A program made the translations under genes and the position numbers. A DNA stretch of 64,000 nt, from the NCBI RefSeq assembly GCF_014205795.1, contig NZ_JACHCN010000002.1, positions 62,001 to 126,000 on the forward strand, written 5' to 3'. The notes below the pieces were generated by a model that saw only the letters and a list, made by a program, of their open reading frames with translations, ran no database searches and was not told where the DNA came from. This stretch comes from Rhodanobacter sp. MP7CTX1 (lineage in GTDB: Bacteria > Pseudomonadota > Gammaproteobacteria > Xanthomonadales > Rhodanobacteraceae). Shown piece after piece: positions 54,537 to 63,269 of this stretch; the first letter of the stretch is position 1, and each line of letters opens with the position of its first letter.

Positions 54537-55933
54537 GATGGCTCCATGATACCGGCTGGCGGCACGGTCGGCGGCATGCCCGGTGGCGTGCCCTGTCCGG
54601 AGGTCGTTGTCGGTACATAGGCGTACCAGTCGATGCGTCGGGTGAGATACATCATCAGCGCCACCATCACCAGCAGCACCAGCGCGCCAATCAGCAAGGC
54701 GTACTGCTCAGCGGCGATCAGGCCGTACAACATGGCGTAGATCACTGCCAGCACGCCTCCCAGCAACAGGCCGGCGCGGCGCGCGCGCAGCACCGCCATT
54801 GCGTAGCCACCCACGATGAACGCCACCGACGCGGCGGCCACTGCATAGGCCGCGCCAAAACCAATCTGTTCGGACAACGCCAGCAGCACCACGTAGAACG
54901 TGGCCAGTGCCGCGCCGACCAGCAAATACTGCACCGGATGCACGCGCAACCGTTTGAGCACCTCGAACAGGAAGAACGCAACGAACGTCATCGCGATGAA
55001 TAGCAGCCCGTACTTACCGGCGCGTTCGTTGCGCTGATACACATCGACCGGCTGATACAACTGCACGCCGAACGCCGATGCCTGCAACGCCTGATCCAGG
55101 CCGTCGGCGCCATCAGTCCAGTGTTGGCCGTAGCTGCGATTGAGATCGAGCAGATGCCAGTGCGCGCTGAAGCCCTGTGCATCGATCTGGTGCTCGAGCG
55201 GCAGCGCAGCGCCTGTAAAACTCGGATCGCGCCACGGTGCGTGCATCGTCACGTCGGTGCTGCGTGCCAGCGGCAGCAACTGCAGTGACTCGGTGCCGGC
55301 CAGCTTGAGGCTGATTTCGACATCGATCGGCTGGCTGCCCAACGCCTCAATGTCAATCGGCACCACCACATTCGGCCATTTTCCAAGGCGATCCGCCGAC
55401 GAATCGAAGCGTGCCGGCTTGCCGTTGATGCGCAGGTCGCTGACTTCCTGCAAACCGCGCAAATCACCGATCGGCAGGCGCAGTTCGGCCTTGCCGCCCT
55501 GCCATTGTGCCGTGCTGGCCTGGTGAAACTGCGCCAGATCTTCCGCCCGCCAGGTAGCCTTGAGCCTTACCGTCGATACAAATACCGGCGCGGCATAGAT
55601 GCCATAGCGGCGGGTTTCCACGGCCATCGCAGCGTCTACTTTCAGCGTGTCAGCCAACATGCTTTCAGTGCCGGCGCGCCACTGTGGCGTCCCACTCTGT
55701 AAAGGCCCGCTGTCCGCGATGGCAAGTGGGCGCAGCGTCGGCACCGTCAGCACCGGACCACCCAGCACCTGCGAGCCGCCCCAGCCCTGGGCGATTTGCG
55801 CAATGGCTGTCTCGCGTAGCTGCTGGCGTTCACTCACCAGCCCGCTCACCTCCATCAACGGTATCGTCATCAACAATGCAAGCAAGCCGATGCCCAGCAC
55901 CTTGGCCGTTACCGTTTGTGTCCAGTGGTTCAT
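54533..55933 (-). CDS. creD: Cell envelope integrity protein CreD
   Basis: A 466-residue inner-membrane protein starting at ATG 55933 (MNHWTQTVTAKVLGIGLLAL); the frame extends far upstream without family sequence. One N-terminal membrane helix, a large periplasmic domain (about 45-300) with RRYGIYAAPVFVSTVRLKA, and then a block of five or six helices (about 320-445) with FVAFFLFEVLKRLRVHPVQY. The C-terminal tail is Pro-rich. In E. coli creD is part of the CreBC regulon; no creBC genes are seen here. Confidence 0.93.
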   Translation of the reverse strand: MNHWTQTVTAKVLGIGLLALLMTIPLMEVSGLVSERQQLRETAIAQIAQGWGGSQVLGGPVLTVPTLRPLAIADSGPLQSGTPQWRAGTESMLADTLKVDAAMAVETRRYGIYAAPVFVSTVRLKATWRAEDLAQFHQASTAQWQGGKAELRLPIGDLRGLQEVSDLRINGKPARFDSSADRLGKWPNVVVPIDIEALGSQPIDVEISLKLAGTESLQLLPLARSTDVTMHAPWRDPSFTGAALPLEHQIDAQGFSAHWHLLDLNRSYGQHWTDGADGLDQALQASAFGVQLYQPVDVYQRNERAGKYGLLFIAMTFVAFFLFEVLKRLRVHPVQYLLVGAALATFYVVLLALSEQIGFGAAYAVAAASVAFIVGGYAMAVLRARRAGLLLGGVLAVIYAMLYGLIAAEQYALLIGALVLLVMVALMMYLTRRIDWYAYVPTTTSGQGTPPGMPPTVPPAGIMEPS

Positions 55934-56153
55934 CGCCCGCACTCCCTTGATTGGAGTACCGATGAAAGCAGCCACATCGGCGGCATCGAGGGCGACGAGT
56001 GGCCCATGGCTGGCCGCGAGATGGCCTTGCGCTGCCCGTACCGACGGGCGCCGGCTTCCTCCGTGCAACTTCGCAGGGTCGGCGCGGTCAACCTGTTTCA
56101 GGTATCCGCTCGTTCCGCTGTCGGACCGATGTGATCCTCCAGGAGGGGTTTCC

Positions 56154-56828
56154 ATGCGCACCGTGATCAGGTTTCTGGCACGCAACAAGGGCTTTATTAC
56201 GTTCATGCTGTGCATGATCGTGTTCCGCAGCGCGGTAGCCGACTGGAACGTGGTGCCGACCGGCTCGATGCAGCCGACGATCCAGATTGGCGACCGCATT
56301 TTTGTCGACAAGGCGGCCTACGATGTGCGGCTGCCCTTCACGCATGTGTCGTTGATGCATCTGGCCGACCCTAAACGGGGGGACATCGTAGTGCTTGATT
56401 CACAAGCCGCCAACGAGCGCCTGGTGAAGCGTGTGATCGGCCTGCCCGGTGACGAAGTGGCGATGCGCGACAACGTGCTTTACATCAACGGCCACGCATC
56501 GAGCTATGCGCCAGCCGCCTATAGCGGCATCCATGACGACCTGCAGGATCCCGCTCGTTATGCCATTGAGCAGCTCGGCGATGTGCGCCATGCCGTGCGG
56601 CTTTCCGCGAACTGGCCAAGTCCAGCCAGCAATTACGGGCCGGTCATGGTGCCGGCCGACCACTACCTGCTGCTTGGCGACAATCGCGACAACAGCAAGG
56701 ACTCGCGCTATCTGGGTTTCTTTGCACGCAATGAAATCGTGGGACGTTCGCGCTACGTCGCCGTTTCGCTGGACCCGGATCATTACTATCTGCCGCGGAA
56801 ACATCGCTTCGGCACCGCGCTGGACTGA
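56154..56828 (+). CDS. lepB: Signal peptidase I
   Basis: A 224-residue leader peptidase with one clear N-terminal membrane segment (residues about 13-29). The catalytic dyad is Ser38 in VPTGSMQPTIQIGDRI and Lys92 in RLVKRVIGLPGDEV; the box LLGDNRDNSKDSR is present too. AGGAGG lies eight bases before the ATG. It is shorter than the E. coli enzyme and has one membrane helix. No lepA or rnc is nearby, so this may be a second signal peptidase besides a canonical lepA-lepB copy elsewhere; that is inference. Confidence 0.92.
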   Translation: MRTVIRFLARNKGFITFMLCMIVFRSAVADWNVVPTGSMQPTIQIGDRIFVDKAAYDVRLPFTHVSLMHLADPKRGDIVVLDSQAANERLVKRVIGLPGDEVAMRDNVLYINGHASSYAPAAYSGIHDDLQDPARYAIEQLGDVRHAVRLSANWPSPASNYGPVMVPADHYLLLGDNRDNSKDSRYLGFFARNEIVGRSRYVAVSLDPDHYYLPRKHRFGTALD

Positions 56829-56864
56829 CCAGTCAGTCCGTTGCACGGGACTCTTGGCGGACGT

Positions 56865-57257
56865 TCAGGCGTCCGCCACTTCCGTGCCCTGATGGAACAC
56901 GATTTTCCAGTCGCCTGACGCACGGCTCCAGATAGTCGCGCGCCGGGTGCGGCGCTGACCCTGCAGCAGCGTGTAGGTGAGCAGAAAGATATTCGCCGCC
57001 AACTCGCGGCAATGAAAATCACTGGTTTCCCACGCGTCTTCATCGGACGAGTGGCGACGTGTGTCGAGCACGTCGAGGACGTACTGCCTGCTGTAACGAC
57101 GACCGGACGCCCCCACCTCCCAAAAATCTGCTTCCATCATGCGTTCGAACTCCGCACGCGTGGTGCCGAACTCGGGACGATGGAAGATCGGTTCGCGCTC
57201 GCGCAACTGCTCGAGTACGCCGAGCAGTTCGGGCGCAGTGGACAGATCAGGTTCCAT
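56865..57257 (-). CDS. DUF4440/NTF2-like domain protein
   Basis: A 130-residue cytosolic protein of the SnoaL/NTF2-like type. Helical N-terminus (LLGVLEQLREREPIFHRPEF), then LEEADFWEVGASG-like MMEADFWEVGASGRRYSRQY and a curved sheet ending SGDWKIVFHQGTEV, as in DUF4440 proteins. The exact reaction is unknown. It lies 54 bp upstream of the VOC gene, on the same strand but transcribed away from it, and converges with lepB. Confidence 0.82.
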   Translation of the reverse strand: MEPDLSTAPELLGVLEQLREREPIFHRPEFGTTRAEFERMMEADFWEVGASGRRYSRQYVLDVLDTRRHSSDEDAWETSDFHCRELAANIFLLTYTLLQGQRRTRRATIWSRASGDWKIVFHQGTEVADA

Positions 57258-57310
57258 GTCGCGCCCCTGCAGGAATCACGAGGCGACAGGCCAGATAGAG
57301 GCGCGCATGT

Positions 57311-57679
57311 TTACGCGGGTGGCTGCCACAGCTCGATACGTGTGCCTTCCGGATCCATGAGCCAGCCGAAACGGCCGTATTCACTTTCATCGACACGGTC
57401 ATCTACCTGGATGCCGTCAGCACGCAATTGCGCCAGCAGGGCATCGAGATCGTCGACGCGAAAGTTGATCATGTATGGCTGGGTGCTCGGCGCGAAATAG
57501 CCGGTATCGGCGGCAAACGGTGACCATAGCGTGTAGCCAGCACTACCCGCATTGTCTTCGAAACGGGCGCCGCCCCATTTCTCGACATTCAGGCCTAGAT
57601 GCTTCGCGTACCACGCGCCGAGTGCAGCAGGGTCGCGTGCCTTGAAGAAGATACCGCCCAGTCCCGTGACCTTGGCCAT
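57311..57679 (-). CDS. VOC family (glyoxalase/bleomycin resistance-like) protein
   Basis: A 122-residue single VOC domain. The start ATG at 57679 has GAGGAG seven bases upstream (MAKVTGLGGIFFKARDPAAL). The fold signature is AWYAKHLGLNVEKWGG and the terminal GWLMDPEGTRIELWQPP, whose Glu is a usual metal ligand. It lies 11 bp after the DinG-type helicase gene and is probably co-transcribed. The substrate is unknown. Confidence 0.9.
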   Translation of the reverse strand: MAKVTGLGGIFFKARDPAALGAWYAKHLGLNVEKWGGARFEDNAGSAGYTLWSPFAADTGYFAPSTQPYMINFRVDDLDALLAQLRADGIQVDDRVDESEYGRFGWLMDPEGTRIELWQPPA

Positions 57680-57690
57680 CTGCTGTCTCC

Positions 57691-59679
57691 TCAACCCGTA
57701 GTGATTGTCGTTGTATTCGTCTCGTCAAAGAATGCCTGCACGTCAGCCAGTTCGCGCGTACGCGGCATCGGCGGCAGACTGGCCATAAACAGCCGCCCAT
57801 AGCCTTTACTTGAAATCCGCGGATCGCACAATACCAACACTCCACGATCGTGCACGTCGCGGATCAAGCGGCCGGCTCCCTGCTTCAACGCAATCACGGC
57901 GTTGGGCACCTGCCAGCCCATGAACGGATTGATCCCGGATTGCTCCAGCGCATCAAGTCGCGCCATCAGTACCGGATCGTCAGGCGCGGCGAACGGAAGT
58001 TTGTCGATCACCACGACGCTGAGCGACTCGCCGACCACGTCAACGCCTTCCCAGAAACTTGCCGCGCCGAGCAACACCCCGTGACCACTCGCGCGAAACT
58101 CTTCCAGCAGGCGCGGTCGTGGCGCGGTGCCTTGCACGAACAGCGGCCATGGCACCTTGTCCTGCAGCAACTCGGCGGCACGCCGCAGCGCACGATGCGA
58201 AGTGAACAATAGAAACGCGCGACCACGCGATGCATGCAGCACTGGCAACACGGCCTCGATCACTTTTTCGGTGTAGTCACGGGCGTTCGGATCAGGCAGC
58301 GGCGGCGGCAGATAGCACAGGCCCTGGCGTGCATAGTCGAAAGGACTTTCCAGGCTCAACGTCTGCGGATCTTCCAGCCCGAGCTGGCGTGCGAAGTGGC
58401 CAAAGTCACCTGCTACCGACAATGTTGCCGAGGTATGAATCCAGGCGGCCTGCGTATGCTCGCGCAATGTGCGCATCGGCGCGGCCAGATCCAGCGGCGT
58501 GGCATACAACGCGAAGCCGCGTGGATAGTGTTCGTACCAGCGCACGTCGCGATCGCCGCGCCCTTCGACGATGCGATCCAGTCGATCGGCAAACAGGCCA
58601 GCGCGCTCGTGCAGGTTCGCGAAGCCGCGCGAGCGCTCTGCCTGTGAGGCAAGCAGTTCGGTCAGCGTGACCAGCAACTCGCGCAGATCACGCAGCGCTT
58701 CGCTCACGCCGGCGCGTTCCTCCAGTTGCTGAAATGCGCCACGTTGCGGCAACGTATCCATCGCCAGTCGCAGCCGGCGCGCCGCATCCTGTAGCGCCTC
58801 CACTGGCTCCAGCAACAAGCCGATCGCGCCGGTGATGCCGGTGCATTCAGTCAGCGCATCCTGCGCCAGCTCGGTCAACTGACGCGCGCTGACGCTCTGC
58901 GAAAAAAACTGCCCCGCCAGCTCGGGAATCTGGTGCGCCTCGTCAAGGATGAACGCTGAAGCACCCGGCAGGATTTCGCCGAAGCCTTCCTGCTTGAGAG
59001 CGAGGTCCGCAAACAGCAAATGGTGGTTCACCACCACGATGTCGGCCTCCTGCGCCTCGCGGCGAGCCTTCACCACATGGCAGTCGTCGAAGAACGGACA
59101 CTCCACGCCCAGGCAATTTTCGGGCGTGGAGGTGACGCGTGGCCATAATGGCGACTCCTCGGGCACTTCGGCCAGTTCCATCCGGTCGCCGCGCCGCGTG
59201 CGTGCCGACCACGCGCGGATCGTCGCCAGCTGCGCCGCCTGGATTCGATCGAAGGTGGCGCCTTCGCGCACCGTCTGGTCGAGCCGATAGAGACACAGGT
59301 AATTCGCGCGGCCCTTCAACAGTGCTGCCTTCACACGCGTACCTAGCACCGAGCTCACTTTCGGCAGATCGCGGAAATACAGCTGATCCTGCAGCGTCTT
59401 GGTGCCGGTGGAGATGATCACCCGTTCACCCGACAACAGCGCCGGTACCAGGTACGCAAAGGTCTTGCCGGTACCGGTGCCGGCTTCCGCAATCAGCGTC
59501 TCGCGCCCGGCGATGGCCTGCTGCACTGCCCGCGCCATCAGCTGCTGCGCCTCGCGCGGTGCAAAGTTCGGCAGTTCGCGGGCAAACGGGCCATCGGCGC
59601 CGAGCAGCGTACCGATGTCATCCGGCTGGGTGTCATCGGGCCAGGTGGTGTGCGGACGCGTGTTATTGGAGCTGGTCAT
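57691..59679 (-). CDS. DinG/YoaA-type ATP-dependent DNA helicase
   Basis: A 662-residue XPD-like superfamily 2 helicase. Walker A EAGTGTGKTFAYLVPALLSG, DEAH box in FILDEAHQIPELAG, and motif VI QGAGRLIRDVHDRG. Four Cys (NYLC, ENCLGVEC, FFDDC) between Walker A and DEAH are spaced as the 4Fe-4S ligands of DinG, YoaA and XPD. Length and the lack of a nuclease domain favour YoaA over fused forms. It precedes the VOC gene on the same strand. A role in replication-fork repair is inferred from the family. Confidence 0.93.
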   Translation of the reverse strand: MTSSNNTRPHTTWPDDTQPDDIGTLLGADGPFARELPNFAPREAQQLMARAVQQAIAGRETLIAEAGTGTGKTFAYLVPALLSGERVIISTGTKTLQDQLYFRDLPKVSSVLGTRVKAALLKGRANYLCLYRLDQTVREGATFDRIQAAQLATIRAWSARTRRGDRMELAEVPEESPLWPRVTSTPENCLGVECPFFDDCHVVKARREAQEADIVVVNHHLLFADLALKQEGFGEILPGASAFILDEAHQIPELAGQFFSQSVSARQLTELAQDALTECTGITGAIGLLLEPVEALQDAARRLRLAMDTLPQRGAFQQLEERAGVSEALRDLRELLVTLTELLASQAERSRGFANLHERAGLFADRLDRIVEGRGDRDVRWYEHYPRGFALYATPLDLAAPMRTLREHTQAAWIHTSATLSVAGDFGHFARQLGLEDPQTLSLESPFDYARQGLCYLPPPLPDPNARDYTEKVIEAVLPVLHASRGRAFLLFTSHRALRRAAELLQDKVPWPLFVQGTAPRPRLLEEFRASGHGVLLGAASFWEGVDVVGESLSVVVIDKLPFAAPDDPVLMARLDALEQSGINPFMGWQVPNAVIALKQGAGRLIRDVHDRGVLVLCDPRISSKGYGRLFMASLPPMPRTRELADVQAFFDETNTTTITTG

Positions 59680-59779
59680 CCACGCAGTATCGCCCAGTGC
59701 CGACGCGTGGCAAACCGTTACGCTGGCATGGGCGATTTGGATAGTTCACCATGCCACCACCACATCGAGGGGGCGGATC

Positions 59780-60166
59780 ATGACTACCGAATTGAACATG
59801 CTGGTCTGGAGCGTTGTACTGGGGCTGGTGCAGATTCTGATTGCCGCGACTTTTTCCACGGGCCAACGAGGCCTTGGCTGGGCTGTCAGCGCACGGGATA
59901 CGACGCCACCTCTCACTGGTGTAGTCGCCCGGCTGGATCGCGCACGTGCCAATTTTCTCGAGACCTTTCCGATCTTCGTCGCCGTTGTGTTGGCCGCCCA
60001 GCTGCTGCAGCGCCACGACGCCATGACCATCCTGGGAGCGCAGCTCTACTTCTGGGCGCGAATTGTATATGTCCCGGTCTATGCCGCAGGTATTCCCTAC
60101 CTGCGCACTTTGATCTGGGCGACGAGCATTGTCGGCATCGTGTTGCTGCTGGCAGCGCTGTTTTGA
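59780..60166 (+). CDS. MAPEG family membrane protein
   Basis: A 128-residue four-helix membrane protein. The ATG at 59780 (MTTELNMLVWSVVLGLVQIL) is preceded by GAGGGGGCGG. The MAPEG mark is RLDRARANFLETFPIFVAVVL between helices 1 and 2, with the later YFWARIVYVPVYAAGIPYLR. Eukaryotic relatives are microsomal glutathione transferases; bacterial members of this short type have no settled function. It is divergent from the helicase gene. Confidence 0.92.
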   Translation: MTTELNMLVWSVVLGLVQILIAATFSTGQRGLGWAVSARDTTPPLTGVVARLDRARANFLETFPIFVAVVLAAQLLQRHDAMTILGAQLYFWARIVYVPVYAAGIPYLRTLIWATSIVGIVLLLAALF

Positions 60167-60187
60167 AGCAGCGTTAAACCAGAGGCC

Positions 60188-60271
60188 GTAGGTTGGGGTG
60201 AGCGCAGCGATGCCCAACGAAACTTCTCGGCAACGGGGAAGTTGGGCATCGCAGTGCTCACCCCAACCTAC
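60188..60271. repeat. GTAGGTTGGGGTGAGC-type inverted repeat, copy C
   Basis: The best preserved copy: a 31-nt left arm (60188-60218, GTAGGTTGGGGTGAGCGCAG...) and a 31-nt right arm (60241-60271) that are complementary except at two positions, with a 22-nt centre. Related copies lie at 31592 and 42952. It lies between convergent genes. Confidence 0.9.
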
Positions 60272-60280
60272 ACAAGGCGC

Positions 60281-60817
60281 TCAATAGCGCTCAATACCGG
60301 CCTTGTGGCACTGCTGCACCCACTTGCGGGCGGTGTCGGCGCCCGGCGCATCGCCAGCTTGCAGACGCATCTCCACGATGGTCTGCCAGTTGCGCGCGCA
60401 TAGCGGCCCAAGCTTGGGACCGATCGACCACGATTGATGAGCGAGCTTTTCGGCCGTCGTATAGTCCTTCAGTCGTACTGCGATTTCTGCGCGATCCTGC
60501 AGCAGGTCGGGCGAATCCGGACTGAGCTTGATGGCCTGATCGAGCTTGGCGGCAGCATCGGCGTAATGACCGGCTTGCTCGTCATTTTGCGCGTTGTCCT
60601 GCAACAGGGTGACGCCGGGGTCACGCAGCGGATTGACGCTGATGACGGACTTCTCGCGATCACCTGCCGTGCGGATCGCCGCGATCATGTCGTGATCCGG
60701 CACGACCGCGGGCTTGACCGGGGCCGGCGGCTCCGGAGCAAACAGACTGCACGCACCAAGCAGGGCGAAGACAACCAGCACAGGCAGGACGGAAAAACGC
60801 TTGAGAAAATGCAACAT
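60281..60817 (-). CDS. Tetratricopeptide-like lipoprotein
   Basis: A 178-residue predicted lipoprotein. The ATG at 60817 gives MLHFLKRFSVLPVLVVFALLG followed by the lipobox LGAC. The mature part has two TPR-like helical pairs (residues about 85-150: GHYADAAAKLDQAIKLSPDS, LKDYTTAEKLAHQSWSIGPK). The stop of mrcB lies 2 bp before its start on the same strand, so they form one transcript. In E. coli PBP1b is activated by the TPR lipoprotein LpoB-type partners; by context this protein could help PBP1b, but it is not an LpoB homologue I can identify. Confidence 0.85.
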   Translation of the reverse strand: MLHFLKRFSVLPVLVVFALLGACSLFAPEPPAPVKPAVVPDHDMIAAIRTAGDREKSVISVNPLRDPGVTLLQDNAQNDEQAGHYADAAAKLDQAIKLSPDSPDLLQDRAEIAVRLKDYTTAEKLAHQSWSIGPKLGPLCARNWQTIVEMRLQAGDAPGADTARKWVQQCHKAGIERY

Positions 60818-60819
60818 GA

Positions 60820-63156
60820 TCAATTCCGGATCGGGGTATCGGGGTTGGGGGGCGACGGCGTACTGGCAGCAGAGGACGGCGCGCTGCCGCCGAACAGACT
60901 CTGCAGAAAACAACCTTCGGTATCCGCCGAAAGCGTGCCGGCGACGACCGGAAACTGCCGCGCGCCTTCGCATTGCGATTCGGTGCGCTTGCCATCGGTC
61001 GGATTGATCCACGCCATTTCCAGCCCGTCTGCCACGGTGGTGGGCAGCGCCTGCGTAGGCAGCTTGGCGAACAACTCGCGCCATGCGCGCAACCCACCAT
61101 CGGCACCGAACAGGGTGGTCGGCTTGTTGTCGTCGCGGCCGATCCAGAACACCGCCAGATGTTCGCCGGTAAAGCCGGCAAACCAGCTGTCCCGCAAATC
61201 GTTGCTGGTACCGGTCTTGCCGGCGGCATGCAACCACTTCAGGTTCGAATCGCCAATCGCATGGGCGGTGCCGGTCAGTGCCACCTGCTGCATGGCCCAC
61301 GTCACCAGCCGCACCGCGCTCTGGTATTCACCGTTGCCACTCTGTACCTGATAACGCTTGATGGTGCGGCCGTTGCCGTCGACAACGCCGCGCACTGCCA
61401 CCAGCGGCAACGCGTGACCGTCCGCAGCCAGGTATTGGTAAAGCTGCGCTACCTGTAGCGGGGCCAGATCGAGTGCGCCAATCAGCAGCGATGGGCTGGG
61501 GCTCACATTGTCCAGGCCAAACGATTTCAGGAACGCCTGGATCCGCGGCAAACCCACTTCAAGACCCAGATGAATCGTGGCCAGGTTCCACGAATGCGCC
61601 AACGCATCGACCATCGGCAACTGGCCATGGCTCTGGTTGTCATCGTTGTGCGGCGTCCACATGCTGCCGTCTGGCTGGCGCATGCTGACCGGGCTGTCGT
61701 CGAGCAGGCTGGAAAGATTCCAGCGCTCCGGTTGCGTCAGTGCCACCAGATAGACGAAGGGCTTTACCAGCGAACCGATCGGCCGGCGTGCATCCAGCGC
61801 GCGATTGAAGCCCTGGTCGCCGGGAATCTTGCTGCCGACCACCGCCAGCACACTGCCGGTTTGCGCATCGGTCACCACACCTGCTGCCTGCACCGCATCG
61901 CCGCGCTTGCCGAGGCTTTGCAGCGCCGTGGTGATCGCCTGTTCGGTATACAGCTGGGCGGCCGGATCGAGCGTGGTGAAGACGGACAGGTTGCCATCCC
62001 GCAGCGACTGTTCGTCGAAATCGGCGGTGATCTGCGTGCGCACCAGTTGCAGAAACGCGGGGAAGCGATCATGCGGCAACTGACCGTTGTTGATGACGTC
62101 CAGCGGGGCAGCCTGAGCGCTGCTGGCCTGCGCGGCGTCGAGCAGGCCGGTATCGGCAAACTCTTGCAGCACGAGGTTGCGCCGGGTCAGTGCGCGATCC
62201 GGCGCGCGGCGCGGATCGTAGTAGCTGGGCCCTTTCACCATGCCGACCAGCAGTGCGATTTCCTGCGGCCGCAGATCCTCCATGCGACGGCCGAAGTAGA
62301 ACTCGGACGCCGCTGCAAAACCACGTATGGCCTGGTCACCCTGCTGTCCGAGGAAGACATCGTTGACGTAGGCCTCGAGGATACGTCCCTTGCTGTAGTG
62401 CGCCTCGAGGAGCATCGACATCAGTGCTTCATTGATCTTGCGCGTGAAGTTCTGGTCGCGGCTCAGGAACAGGTTGCGCACGAGCTGCTGGGTCAGCGTG
62501 GAACCACCCTGCACGGTATGCCCGGCGCGCAGGTTCGCGAATGCGGCGCGAATGATCGCGCTGAAATCGATACCGATGTGATGTTTGAAATCACGATCCT
62601 CGACCGCCTGCAGACCGCTCAACAGCAGCGGCGGCACATCGGCCAGATGCACGAAGCGGCGTTCTTCCTGACTGGCGCCGTACAGCGTGGCGATGCGCGC
62701 CGGATCCAGATGCGTCAGCGCGATGGCTTTGTCGCCGACCATGTCCTGCACCGACTGCACCGTGCCGTTACCCAGGGTGACGCGAATATGTTTGGGCAGC
62801 TCGCCGCCATCGGGGCCGGCGTATCCGCGTGAGGTAATCAGGTAGCGCGTACCCTGCTTTACCCAACTGCCGGCCACCTGTCCGTGGCCGTCATCGCTGT
62901 AGCCTGCAAAGGTGAGCTCAAGCTCCAGTGCGGCCGGCGTCATCGGCGTGCCGGCCGCCAGCGGCAGCGGTCGCGCATAGACACGGGTGGGCACGGCAAA
63001 CACCAGATCGTTGAAGCGATCCTGCACGCGCTTGTTCAACACCAGCGAGTACGGCAGCACGAAACCGAACAACAGGCCCATGCCGATCCAGAACGGGATG
63101 CGCAACCACGGCCAACAGGCGCGTGCGATCGAACGGGTACGGGTCAATAAGTCCAA
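60820..63156 (-). CDS. mrcB: Bifunctional penicillin-binding protein 1b
   Basis: A 778-residue class A PBP. One N-terminal membrane helix (residues about 20-40), the UB2H domain (about 65-150), the GT51 glycosyltransferase with catalytic Glu186 in AVEDRDFKHHIGID, and QGGSTLTQQLVRNLF. The transpeptidase domain has SxxK at Ser462 (PIGSLVKP), SWN at 522-524 and KTGT at 647-650. The C-terminus is Ser/Pro-rich. It polymerises and cross-links peptidoglycan. The small TPR lipoprotein gene follows 2 bp downstream. Confidence 0.97.
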   Translation of the reverse strand: MDLLTRTRSIARACWPWLRIPFWIGMGLLFGFVLPYSLVLNKRVQDRFNDLVFAVPTRVYARPLPLAAGTPMTPAALELELTFAGYSDDGHGQVAGSWVKQGTRYLITSRGYAGPDGGELPKHIRVTLGNGTVQSVQDMVGDKAIALTHLDPARIATLYGASQEERRFVHLADVPPLLLSGLQAVEDRDFKHHIGIDFSAIIRAAFANLRAGHTVQGGSTLTQQLVRNLFLSRDQNFTRKINEALMSMLLEAHYSKGRILEAYVNDVFLGQQGDQAIRGFAAASEFYFGRRMEDLRPQEIALLVGMVKGPSYYDPRRAPDRALTRRNLVLQEFADTGLLDAAQASSAQAAPLDVINNGQLPHDRFPAFLQLVRTQITADFDEQSLRDGNLSVFTTLDPAAQLYTEQAITTALQSLGKRGDAVQAAGVVTDAQTGSVLAVVGSKIPGDQGFNRALDARRPIGSLVKPFVYLVALTQPERWNLSSLLDDSPVSMRQPDGSMWTPHNDDNQSHGQLPMVDALAHSWNLATIHLGLEVGLPRIQAFLKSFGLDNVSPSPSLLIGALDLAPLQVAQLYQYLAADGHALPLVAVRGVVDGNGRTIKRYQVQSGNGEYQSAVRLVTWAMQQVALTGTAHAIGDSNLKWLHAAGKTGTSNDLRDSWFAGFTGEHLAVFWIGRDDNKPTTLFGADGGLRAWRELFAKLPTQALPTTVADGLEMAWINPTDGKRTESQCEGARQFPVVAGTLSADTEGCFLQSLFGGSAPSSAASTPSPPNPDTPIRN

Positions 63157-63269
63157 CGTGGGGAAATCCGGTAATAGGTGGGCCGATCATAGGGCCTGCC
63201 ACCCGGCGGGCATCTGAACGCAAGGGCCGGTTCCGTGGCAAAACGCAGGCATTATGCCGGGTTGCGCCC

